A DNA stretch of 64,000 bases from Augochlora pura (lineage: Eukaryota > Arthropoda > Insecta > Hymenoptera > Halictidae). Positions 13,792-25,200 of this stretch are shown in pieces; positions within the stretch are counted from its first letter, which is position 1, and the number at the start of each line of letters is the position of its first letter. The stretch lies in the NCBI RefSeq assembly GCF_028453695.1, contig NC_135781.1, positions 33,986,777 to 34,050,776 of the forward strand, written 5' to 3'. Made by a program: the position numbers and the translations under genes. Under the pieces are notes generated by a model, which searched no databases, was not told the DNA's origin, and worked only from the letters and a program-made list of their open reading frames with translations.

Positions 13792-13837
13792 GTTAACCCT
13801 TTGCAGTCGAGTGGTGACTCTGAGGCACCGCTAAAAT
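13792..13837 (+). repeat. Dispersed short repeat, long subtype, copy 3
   Basis: TTAACCCTTTGCAGTCGAG is followed by TGGTGACTCTGAGGCACC and GCTAAAAT. It is nearly identical to the copy at 10713-10757 on the other strand. Confidence 0.85.
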
Positions 13838-15352
13838 CGCGCGAGAAAATTATTTCAGATTTGCAAAAATTCAATTCATTCGGTTTAATTTCAAAAAACT
13901 TAATCCGTTGTAAAAGGTGTTCGAACAGATTCCGCCAGGTGTTGGACAAAGTAAAAATATGATCGTTGATATATATATAACGACGTCGTGGAAATATTTT
14001 TTCCAGGGTTTGTTGTATCGGGGCAGCCGTTCGCAGCCGATGACAGGTTGGCGACAACAACGTTTTGTAGAAATCCCACGGAGTAGTCGGGGTGGATATT
14101 GGATTTTCTTAAGAGAGGATTTCCTCGACAAAGGTATCGCAAGGTAAACCGTGAATCGAGTAACAAGCTGGCCAGCATACGGCCTCTATATAGAAACGCT
14201 TTGACGCTCTCCACGGTGGCTGTTTCTGCCAATACAGTCGTAATAGCGTAAAGGCGCGAATGCAATCAATGCTGCTGTTTCCCTTGCCCCGCCGCGTTTC
14301 TATTATTCGCAAATCCCCCACCCCGGCAGAGAACCTCTTGCTATTACTTCCGAGAGAGAGAGCTCCCGGGAAGGAGAGTCGTGTTAAAGCCCCCGGTGAC
14401 TTCTGAGGCTTTGGCGGGGGGAAACATTGTCAAGTTACATGTTATTACGAGGTAAGACCGAATTTGAGAGCCGTTCCGGTCGGTAGAGCGAACGGTAACG
14501 AGATCTTCTTCCCTGTCGAACGCGTTTTCAACCGCTGAAAAGGTTTCTGGCACGCGGAGGTGTCGGTCTGGAAACGTGACACCGAAAACAGCCACACTGG
14601 AGCACTTCCTTATTCAAATGTCAATTAAATGGATGGAATAACGCGTCGTTAGAGCAGCGATTTCAATGGCAGAATTTTATACTCTCGGATTATCTTTATT
14701 ACCATGAATTAAATAATCGACTAATTGGAGTCGATTTATAAAATATTCTGAAAATATTGCATAAAACGTGTCGAAATATTGCTCCTGAAAATTAAAGCTG
14801 CCTTTTAATAGCATATTTTATAATTGAATAAACTGGCATTGTCAACCCCTATCGGTAAAAATTTAAATCTTGCTTTTTAATTATCGACATTATAGAAATG
14901 ATTTCAAAGGATGTGTTCCCGACCCGGGCACGTATTAAAATTAGAAACAAATAAGGATCGTTCATGGCAACGGGTATTCATTAATTAATGAAAATCTCGC
15001 TATTGAATGGAGAGCGCCAACGCAAGAAATCATTCGCCCCGTTGAATAAACTTTATTAAGTTTAATGTATTTCTGTATTGCGATAAAACGAGTTCATTAT
15101 AACTTTATTATTTTGCTAGATGGCATTACCAATGGAAGCATTCGTTCTCCGATATCGTTAGCGACGACTAAAGCTATCAACCGTTCCTGGAAAATGATAA
15201 TAAGTTTATACAGCTTCGGATCGAATTAAAATTTTCATTACAAGTTTCGTCGTCGGAGATACCCGACAACTCGAATGCCTGAGAAAATGGTAAAATTTCG
15301 ATATTTTAAAATTTTCATATTTCTAAGTTCGTAAACGTGACAATTTAGATAA

Positions 15353-15452
15353 TTGAAAAATATAGAGATAGAAATATTTGAAAAATATAGAGATAGAAAT
15401 ATTTGAAAAATGAGATAGAAATATTTGAAAAATGAGATAGAAATATTTGAAG
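15353..15452 (+). repeat. Short tandem repeat with 25-bp and 22-bp units
   Basis: Two 25-bp units (TATAGAGATAGAAATATTTG plus AAAAA) are followed by two 22-bp units that have lost a few bases (TGAGATAGAAATATTTG plus AAAAA). The change of unit length inside the array records its growth in two phases. Confidence 0.9.
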
Positions 15453-17469
15453 ATTCGCGTAATTCCATGTTTCTTACGTCCGGCGGTTCCGTCGCAATTT
15501 AAGTTGTTAAAAACGTATCCCGCGGACGCGTCCCGCATAAAGCGGAATACGTACACACTGCGGGTACACAGATACGACGTAAAAGTTCGTATCAAATATC
15601 AAGGTGGACCCCGCAACGTTGATATGATAATATCGGAAACTGTCTACTATATGAAAAAGGTAGGACACATCAAAGAATTTATGAACGAGCAAGTTCATGC
15701 ATGTAAAATGTAAATCCATCGACTGGCATCTTGCTTTCGCAAACCCCCGCGCGGAAATAATACCGATACGGCAAAGGAACCCCCGTCGCGAAAGGGAAGG
15801 AGACCAAAAAATAACTGGACCGCGGATCTCTCTGTGTATTTTCCATTTCGAGAGATCATTTAAATAAATCGAAATAAAGGAGAGGATATCTTTTATAGAG
15901 ACAAACCTCCGTATAGCAAAAACTAAAGGGAATTACTGAAAAATTATGTTACCGACTGTAAATTTTGGTATAAGATACTAATTTAAAATTAATTTGAAAT
16001 CATTTTTTAATTATATTATTTTCTAATCATAAATGCATAATATCCGCTGATTTCGCACAAAAAACAAATTGTACCAAAATATGGCGTCTAAGTGAGGTTA
16101 TGTGCAATTGAAATAAATAGCATGAACTTTGCCCCATTTCATACTTGACAACCTAATATATTCATCTAACCATATATCCACACGTACATTCAAGAGTCAA
16201 CCGAACCATCAATTTCCGAAGCCTCGTAATTTGCAGAAAAACATTGCGGCGACTTTATTTTTAGCGTTCTCCGGTCGCAGTGTGAAAACGCGACGATGCA
16301 ATCGCGTTCGCGTTCGCGAGCCTGGCTCTCCGCTGTATCGCGGCGGTGCGAAGATCGGTCGTCGGCGATATTCTTAAAAAGTGTTAGCTTAGGCGCGTAT
16401 ATTACACGAGAAGGAGACTTCACCATATCCAGAGTTATTGCGCAGGAAGCGGCGATAGAATCAAGTGCTGAATGCGCGCGCGCGCGCGCTCGCGGTCACG
16501 CAATATTACTGGGAATAATTTTCCTCGCGAGGGAACCACGCGAGCTGTCACGCACCAATTTCAATGAAATTTTTGCGGGGAATAAAGAACAAAAGAATGG
16601 CAGACTCGCGCGGTACGAAACACTGTTGCTGCAAGCGCTAATGTTTGCGAAAGGTATTCCCTACGAAAGCTGCGCTGTACGAGCGGATGCTTACGAGACG
16701 CGATCCCTTTGAACAAACAGCCCGGGATATGTCGTTAACCCTCCCCCTAATTGAGAGAATGGTTGGAAATGCTGGAATTCGTGGTGGAAAAATTTCGCCA
16801 ACAATAAATGAACAGCGCCGAATAAATGGTATTTTTATTTCATACGCACGTTTCATTCAGAATGTACAATGCTTAAATTTAACAAATTTTATAAACATGT
16901 AAATATGTAATACGTAAATATGTACTGTTTAAATAAAGCAAGAATAAAAAGGTTAAATAATTATTTTTGCTAAATATAAAGTTAATTGTGGGCGTAAATG
17001 GATTAAAGACACAGTAATCGGCCACGCGACAAAAATACACCCAAAGCGTGAAAATCCCCCAAAAAAATGAACCGTGCGATACGGGAAATTTAATTAATAT
17101 CGGCCAGTTAAAGTACATATTCATTCCGCGGAAAAGCGATAATATGCATTTCTGGAGCGGGCGCAATAAAAGTGACATTCAAAATTCTCATTGAACTTTA
17201 TTGCTCCGCGAAGGGAAAATTGCGAAAAAGCTGTTATGAAGTCCGCGCGTATCGGGTTCGCGCGCGAAGTCACGGCGCGATGAATATTCACTTATTTAAA
17301 TCGATCCCCCCTGGCATAAGTTATTCCCCATTTCGTTTAATATATGAAAGGAACAGAGGCGATTCAATTTCTATTTGCGTGCTTCAAGCTATTAGTTCTC
17401 GAACTGCAAAGTGACCGACGGAAAGCCGAGCCCCGTGCGACTACGGGGAGTTTCCACCGATATACACGC

Positions 17470-17679
17470 TCTCGCCCTCTCTCACTCTATTTCTCCCTCT
17501 CTCCCTCTCTCTCTTAGAATTTCCTCAATTCCTACGGCCATTGTGCGAAAAAAGTGGGACAAATAAAAAAGCGACGGGGCACATAGAACCCGATAAACGG
17601 CGGAGGAATTCAGTTCATCGAAGTTAGGCTCTCCCGGAAGAGAGAGGAGGAGGAGGAGAGAGAGAGAGGGAGAGAGGGG
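17470..17679 (+). repeat. CT tract (17470-17514) and opposite GA tract (17639-17679)
   Basis: A pyrimidine tract and a purine tract lie about 125 bp apart on the same strand. They are complementary in kind and could form a large hairpin. Confidence 0.85.
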
Positions 17680-19038
17680 CTCTCGAGGGGACCGCGATTA
17701 ATTTCAAGAAAGAGCCGAAGACACCGAGTCAGCCGAACGGAAAGAAACTTCGAATAAGAAGGAAACAGTTTTTAAGCCGGAAGTTCCACGGCGGACGGGA
17801 GTCCGCCCTGTCGTCCGTCCATCGAAGATATTCCGCTCGCGCGTCCATCGAAGGGGGGCGGCGGGGGATGGCGCGACTTAATCAAAGATTTTCTGGCGAT
17901 CAGGAAATCAGGAGCCGGGGGGATAATGGCCGCCACGGGGCTGGTGGCGGGCAGCTGCGGAGTTTCGGCGACCGGGGGGATCGCTGCCGGATCGAACAGA
18001 AATTCATCTGCGTCCCACGGACTTCGTTATCCGTTACCTATGGAATCGTTATGTGCACCGCAATTCCTGTCCTCCTGTGACGGACAATGCGCTTGTTGAT
18101 TAACCCCGGGCACCGAGCATTGTAATCGATTTGTTTCCCGCGTTTGCCGGGCCTCTATCGTTGTCATTTTAAGCGCGGCCCTTGATCAAAATATTTCAAC
18201 TATCGGGAACGGTCAACGAATTGCTCTTTGCTCTAGGAAATAATATTCCACGATTTCTTCGGTGTCGTACAAAATCAAAATATTAAATTTAATTCTGTCG
18301 TAGAATGCAATTATTAAAATTAAATTATTAATTGAAAAAAATTATTAATTAAAGAAATTTTCGCAATATGTATAAAAAATAATTCTTCGATCTAATATTC
18401 TCGTAAAATGTACTGGGAATATTTTTTCGAAATCGCATTCCACGTGTCAGAATTTCTATGAATTATTAGAGATTAACAAAGTCGTGTGAATATTTCATTT
18501 CGGTGAAACGTCGCGAAGTCGCCGTTGAATCGAATAGAAAAATATTGGTGCACGGCTATGGATTGGAAATTCGTTAAAATCCGTTCTCCGTCTTTTCTAT
18601 TGCGAAACGCGCGCTCCGCCGATATCTTCCTCGTTTCCGGCTCATTTACGCGCGTGGGCGGTGACCGATAGCTACGTTAACAGCATAAACACGCGAAATA
18701 AACTATGACCGATGAAAAATCGCCGCATTATTTATGCTATATAGCGTTCATTCTCGACGCCGTACAACTACGGACGTTTCTGTAAAAATTGTGCAATGCC
18801 GTGGACTCGGTGAGATCATTTTGTTTTTAATTTAGGTTTCATACATCCGACTCTTGTATATACAAGAAAATAATTCATATTTGTTGCACGCTCGTTACTT
18901 TGGAAAATGCAAATATGAAAGAACAATGTATAGTTTTTGTGTTGGTACGATAATGGAAAAGCTAGAAGGTAGGAAATATTGTTTGTAGGAGGATAGAAGG
19001 CTAGAAATTGCCTAGAAACAGCTTATGGATAAGTAAGA

Positions 19039-19242
19039 GAATAGCAGAATAAATAATGGAATAATAAGATGAATAACGGAATAGTAGAATAAAAAGCGGA
19101 ATAATAGAATAAATAATAGCATAGTAGAATAAATGGTAGAATAGTAGAATAAATGGTAGAATAATAGAATAAATAATAGCATAGTAGAATAGATGGTAGA
19201 ATAGTAGAATAAATAGAAGAATAGTAAAATAGATAGTAGAAC
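19039..19242 (+). repeat. 20-bp tandem repeat with 60-bp higher-order period
   Basis: Basic units resemble ATAGTAGAATAAATGGTAGA. In the middle, three variants form a 60-bp block (19101-19160) that is repeated almost exactly at 19161-19220. A long open frame on the minus strand here, encoding a YSTI/LLFYHLFYY pattern, comes from the repeat and is not a gene. Confidence 0.92.
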
Positions 19243-19635
19243 GATGCAATGTTGCCATTCGTTCCGCAAGCAAATAGCCGCGACCGCGGCGAAGCATTCG
19301 AATCCATATTTATCAGAAATGCTCCGAACGGTTGAACCTGGCATTACCCCCGCGTAGATACCGACGCATGCAGCCATCGAAGGCAACAGACAGTTGCGCT
19401 GTAATTTTCGCTGGCAAAAAGCGGTTTTCGAATAGCGGCGAAGCAGAAGCAAAGTGAAAAAAAAGAAAGGGGGACGACGACGATGACGACGGTGTCCATA
19501 TGTGACGGTGCATAACCGGCTACGATAAAGTGGTTTGATAAAAGTGCATCGGGAAGACGTATCCCGTCCGCGGAGTAGCGCCGCGCGCAAAGAAGACATC
19601 GCTCCGTCCTTTAAAATGGAAGATAAACGTTTTCT

Positions 19636-19651
19636 GGGGGGGGGGGGGGGG
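19636..19651 (+). repeat. Poly-G run, 16 bases
   Basis: A single uninterrupted run of 16 G. Runs like this are rare in insect DNA and prone to sequencing error. Confidence 0.9.
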
Positions 19652-20709
19652 AGAAAACGTAGAGACGGGGAACGCTTTCGTATGATACAGAGTGTTGTCA
19701 AAGTAGCGTAATAGCTTCTACACCACGAGCGAAAATACCGGCTGACGTTCCAATTAAACTTGCTTTGCTTTTTGTTAAGTATTACTGGCGGCATCATGTA
19801 CTTTGTGGCAGAAACCTGGCTGCGAGCGATACGCGCGCGTATACACGGCGTGTGCGCGCGCGTACCGGGAGTTTGAACGAATCGCTAGGAAAGACGGAAG
19901 CCGGCGAAGGATGCCCGGATTCTGCGAGGAGGGCGTCTCCTTAAATTAGATGGCAATTAACAATTTGGATAATTGGCTGTCCTTTCGAAGCAGAATTTTC
20001 GCGCACGCATTGTTGTTTAGTCGGCTGAGCGAGCGAATGCATTTTCGGGAGACTTCGTTTGCGCGTGTCTTTGTACGTTGCAAACGCTTTTGTTACGCAA
20101 ACGACGGTACGATGAGATTAATTAGCCTTCCATTTATTTTCCATTATACAGATTTTAAAGAGATTGTAAAATATTGATTTAACCTCGTCGAACGTTTTGA
20201 CAAACGTGTTTATTCGAATGCAAGTGAGAAAACGATCAACCATGTACAGTAAATTAAAAATAATAAATATCGACGATCGTTCTTTATTACGAAGATAAAA
20301 CGAACGCGACGAAAATAAAATAATTCTGTGCTTTGCGAGTATAGAAGATCGATGTTATCGGAACTGAACAAATATCTGCGTTTCGATAAAATCGACCAAT
20401 TCGTCGAAGTAATTTCTGCATCGCGAAGAAGTCTGCGTCCTGTTATTTAATAAAAAGAGAACGGTTGATTCGCGGAAAGAAAAATTTCAGGGCAGAATTG
20501 GAACGCCGCGAACGGTTGCAGAAAACCGTCGGCACCGTATTTAACCATAGTTTAGTGCAAACCCGATGGACCGACTGCATTCTCGCCGGCAAGCATCACT
20601 GTCGAGCTGAAAATTCATTGATCGGAACACATTTACGTGTTGCGTCCACACAGAGGGGTGAAAATTGTAACCTGCTTCGGGCAAGTGGTACAGAAAATAG
20701 AGGGGAAAA

Positions 20710-20745
20710 AACACACACACACACACAGACATACACACATACACG
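20710..20745 (+). repeat. (CA)n microsatellite
   Basis: Imperfect CA repeat with GACATA interruptions. Confidence 0.95.
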
Positions 20746-22629
20746 CGAAGCGCAGAAAGAGAGCTCTTCGTGCCACAGACACGCGAGAGGTATTTTTGCT
20801 TGCGGGTATTTTTCAAGCTGAAACAGAATTTTTGACGTGGACTCGCGCACGAGAGGCAGGTTCGAAGGGGTCGATCGAAGCCAGACAGCCTCTGCGAGTT
20901 AACTCTTCAAACTCCCGTAACCACTTGAATCAGCATCATAGAGCGCTCTGCTCACAAAACGTATCAAACTGTTTGTAACATCGCTCCTACTCGAGAATAA
21001 ATAAAACACGTCGGGGAGATACCTTCGATCTCTAATCTAAATATAAACCGTCTAGACAATAATCGCTGGACTGCGAACAACCTGTGCAAGATTCAAATAG
21101 TCTGGCATCGGGTATCGGCAACGCGTGACCCGCTTCTGTCGCCGAACCAGTGACATTAAAAACATTGTTAAACAAGATGGGACTTGTTCTGACTCCTCTG
21201 CTATTTTTATCGTAATATCTGGTTGATTATACTAGATAAAACATTTTCATAATTGACGCGAGTGTCGTCAACCACATATTACAATGAAAATAGTAGAGAG
21301 CAGAATAAATAGCATCTTGTAATTATTATAAAAATGGTCGACCAAAATTCGTGAAACAACCGAGAAATTAGAGGGAATGAAAATAAAATGAAAACCAAGA
21401 ATAGCAAAATCCCGACTGTGGCTTTGTCCTCGAGAAAGATGGCGTTCTTTATTAAAAAAATCTGTATAGTCTGTTAATAAAATAATGGTTCGCATTTTCT
21501 AGGAAATTAGATAGATGGAGCATCGTGTTTCTAATTTTCAAGTAAACGAATCGCCGCGGTCGCGGGATATTAAAATGCCCTTCAATTCTAATTTTTCGAA
21601 AACTACCCCAACACGGCTCAGAGCTTTGAGAAATTGAAACGAAGAAAGATCCTGGCAGTCGTAGAATTAAAACAGGGGAATACGCTGCCAGCAGTCCGTC
21701 AAAATTTAATCAGTAGACTCCTCCGTGTAAGAGAGAAGCGACCGACGTTGCGAACAATATCTCTAAACTAAAATACGCCGAATTCAGAAATAAAAGGCTT
21801 CATTAAGATTTATAAATATAATTCATCGGTTCGATTAATTTGTTTCGCCAGCGAACCTAAATTATTAATTCGACAATCTCGTTAACGTTTCGACCGTTTA
21901 ACACGTGTTAATAATAAATAATGTTCAAAACCAGATCCTCTACAGAAATAGTCGAAATCTGTGAAATAGTATTAAAAATAAATCTCAGCTTTCAGATTAA
22001 TTTTTAGTATTATTCTCGCCTATTTTTACCAAATTAATATTACAATTATTTATAAGAAATTGAGAAGGAAATAATTCACGAAAAATGACCGAACTTCTGA
22101 AATAATCCTACGATAACGTTTCAACTCAGTTCCAGTAACTTTATCAACATTCGCTAAATATCTATGAATGAAAATAGAAACTCCCATTAACGCGGTCGCT
22201 GATGAATGAATTTCAGCACGTTTAACGAAAATAAACATAGCGCGGGGCGCAGTGCGTCATACTTATCAGCGAGTCTAGAATTTGTAGTTGTGTAACGTAG
22301 TTCACCTGGATGTTCCGGGTGCAAGGATAATCTTTGCTTCATAACATTCCACTCCGGCGGAGTTGTTCGCATAAATCCCAAGTTCGGTCGGCTACTTCGC
22401 CCTAAGTCGTATGCGTAATGCAGCGGGTTGATCAATATGAACGTTGGTGTAATCTATTGTGAAGTTCCATCCAGCGAGACAGAAACGCAAACAATTTCTC
22501 CTTATTTTCTTGCCTGCTTTTCTTATTCGTCCGTCGTCGAAAACGCGAAACTGTGTTACGAGATAAGTTGATCAAACTATTGCGACCACGTTCTCTCTTC
22601 GAATCCACTGTCACGATTGCAACGAATTT

Positions 22630-23130
22630 TTAATGAAGGAAGCGTCTCGTCATCCTACATTCCTAATAAGAAAGAAATCTCTATCTTTCGTAGCCGAGAT
22701 ACAAAATTACAATACAATGTAGATGCCTCGAGATAAGGGCAGATGTAGGTCCCTCTTTAAATCGGCGACGTCTTAAGAACGCATTCGGCGAAGGGGAGCA
22801 TCCCCCTAATCTCGATCCGAATTAGATCTCTATCGCCGAGCGACAAAGCTATAAAACCGTAACTGTAACGTGTACGTCGCACGATTTTTACACGGCTCCC
22901 GTTTTACAGTAAATTGGCCGCGTCTTAATAGAACGTATTTAGCGAAAGGAAAGTTCATTCGTATCGTCCGATCTTAATACGAGCTGAATCCTCGGTCTTA
23001 CACCGGCGAGACGGCGAAATTTTAATAAAACGTAACTGCGCCGAGACTTTTGCATTGTTCCCGCTTCATGTTAAAACGACAGAGTCGCCTTAATGGAATG
23101 CGTTTAGTAAAGGAAGCGATGCTTTGTGCG
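22630..23130 (+). repeat. Tandem array of four diverged ~155-bp units
   Basis: A motif like GCGTTTAGTAAAGGAAGC recurs at about 22634, 22780, 22935 and 23098. Each copy is preceded by a CGTCTTAA-type word and, further upstream, by TCCCGTTTTACAGTAAA-like sequence. CCGAGA and ACCGTAACTG words also align between units. Spacing is about 152-163 bp. The last copy runs into a GC-rich block. Confidence 0.7.
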
Positions 23131-24196
23131 AGGAGAGGAAGGGTTCCGACCTCTCCCTTGCCCCCGCGCGCCACCGTGCCCCAGTTCCCTCGCACGCCGG
23201 CCAACAAGGTATTGTTGATAGAAGACATATAGCGTGGTCGTCGACTCCTGACAAGCGACTCCTATTGACGCGGGACACAAGGCTGGACGTGGTACGTCAA
23301 TTGAGTGTATACGCCACCTTGGAACGATAACGCTGCCGAGCGACGAGCTACTATCCGGTCAAACAATCATCCAATTTTACAAAAATGTGCGCGCGGTAAG
23401 TGCTGAACGTTTCAAGTATTTACGAGGGAATCGCGGTCAGGTCTAAATCTCTTATTTCCGACGTATAATTTCAATTGTGTTGAGAATTTCTTTTTAATTT
23501 CATTGCTTCTTAAAAAGCATATTCTTGGATTTATATTTAATACCGGTATTATTTAATATAATTTTTATAAAAACCGCATTAAATAAAAACCGGGAATATC
23601 AGTTTTATCGAAAGCTAAGTGCTCGTCCAGGTTCGCGTTAAATTAAGGTGTCCGCGCAAATGGATCGTAATTCGAAACGAGAAGGAAAAGGAAACTGGCT
23701 TTCCATCGAAAGAGCTTGTACAAGTACGATTTAACGACAAGTCCAAAGAAATGCGACAGGAAGTTCCCCGGTAACTGTGTTAGCCTGAAAAACACGTATC
23801 CGACGAGGTGGCACTCGTTGGCAGGATCGTAGAACACAGTCGGTCCCGACCCGCGCGACATCGTTCCCCGGTTTCTGGAGCTTCTTACGGGCCAAGTGTC
23901 ATTTCGAGCATGGAAAAAAGGAGTTCTCCGTTCGCGGAGGCCGAGTTCGAAAACTTCTCGATCGAAACGGTCGGCAACAATCGCTGCGCGACGTTTGCGG
24001 CCGCGGCCCCTTTGTTCCGATGCGCGCGGGCAGAGACGGCGCGCGTTTCCGCATCCCTCGGCATTCATTCCGAATTACATGTCCGAGCTCTTTTAGCGAT
24101 CCGCTCGTACCGTTTCGGCCCGGGTCCCTTCGGGTGAAAGCCCAAACGGGGAATTCTCGGCCGGTTCTCAAAAGATAGCCCGCCGCCGATATCTTT

Positions 24197-24221
24197 TCCC
24201 TCTCCCTCTCCCTCTCCCCCC
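24197..24221 (+). repeat. (CTCCCT)n microsatellite
   Basis: Four hexamer units ending in a C run. Confidence 0.9.
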
Positions 24222-25164
24222 GTGAAATCGATGTTTCGGATCACTTTCCGGACTAAAAAGCGACTCCGCGCCGCGATCGTATTGACTGTTACCGTCTTCT
24301 CCGGGGGTTTGATGGATCACCCACGGGCTCTATCTCTTATCACTGCGCCCGGCCAGCGAATCGGTGTGCCCCATTCTGCCTCGCCCGAGAGAAATGTTGC
24401 CACCGCCGCCGCGCGGTCCTTCGATTTTTCGCCCGCTTTTTCGGCGAACCGTTTCAGAACTCCGGCGAACCCCTTTTAGAAACCTCGCTTACCAAATCTT
24501 ATCGGAATCTTATCTTCTCGCTTATGGATCCACAGTTCTGCTTCTCACCGCTATTCTACCTTTTTTTCGCAATGCCTAAATTGGACTCTCATCGCTTCCC
24601 AAAAAAAGCTTACATTAATCACGAATAAACGTTTCAAATAGAAAAGCGGTCTATTAAAAATTCCCGACATAATCCGCGAACCAAGTGCTTCGAGCCGGAT
24701 TGGACAGTCGGAGAGTAATTAGGCGATTAAACGTAAGAAAATGTGATCAGGCCGAGCGTTACGAGGGACGGCTTCATAACATCAGGTGTCGTTCCATTGG
24801 GTGGAGCTCGGCGGTAAAGCCGAGGGGGAGGGGAAGGGAAAACGGTAAAGCATCATCAGCTAATGTCTACAATGACAAGCACGCTTCGAACCAATGGCGC
24901 TTCTCGGTGGTTAACGACGCTCGTAACGAGCGATCGCTCACAATTATCTTGAAGCGGACCCGACGTTCCCGCCGGATCCCGGCGCGCGATGCCGACATAT
25001 CGCGAAGCGTTATCGTCGCCAGTGACACGCGCGTTTAATTACGACACGAGGAAAGTGGTATACGCCGCGACTAGGTTATTGCGCCAACTACTGTTGCGTC
25101 GATACTCTGTGCACGGATCCGTCGCGGATCGCGCCATCCCCCCTCTGTTACAACGAGAAAAACC

Positions 25165-25200
25165 AACCCTTTGCAATTTATCGACGCTGTCCTTCAAAAT
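25165..25200 (+). repeat. Dispersed short repeat, weak copy
   Basis: AACCCTTTGCA is followed by unrelated sequence and CAAAATTAT. Only the head and perhaps the end fit the family, so this is a tentative member. Confidence 0.3.

Larger units (their letters stand above)
12307..19038. other. No gene seen
   Basis: AT-rich at 12.7-13.1, 14.6-15.2 and 15.9-16.1 kb. An alternating (CG)n run lies at 16476-16491. The frame at 15447-15713 starts inside the 15.4-kb repeat and shows no family motif. Confidence 0.6.
19243..22629. other. No gene seen
   Basis: Mixed composition with CpG-rich parts near 19.3-19.9 and 20.4-21.0 kb. AT-rich from 21.2 to 22.2 kb. Confidence 0.6.

Noticed and set aside
15447..15713. 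Plus-strand 88-residue frame (…RIKYQGGPRNVDMIIS…)
   Set aside because: Starts within the tandem repeat, has an equally long frame on the other strand, and no known motif.
18812..18834. 13-base match to the 5' end of the bantam microRNA (TGAGATCATTTTG)
   Set aside because: The rest of the mature sequence differs and the flanks do not form a hairpin arm. Likely chance.
19012..19797. 261-codon minus-strand open frame rich in Phe, Leu, Tyr and Ile
   Set aside because: Most of it is the translation of the 20-bp tandem repeat and a poly-G run. Hydrophobic pattern is a repeat artefact, not membrane segments.
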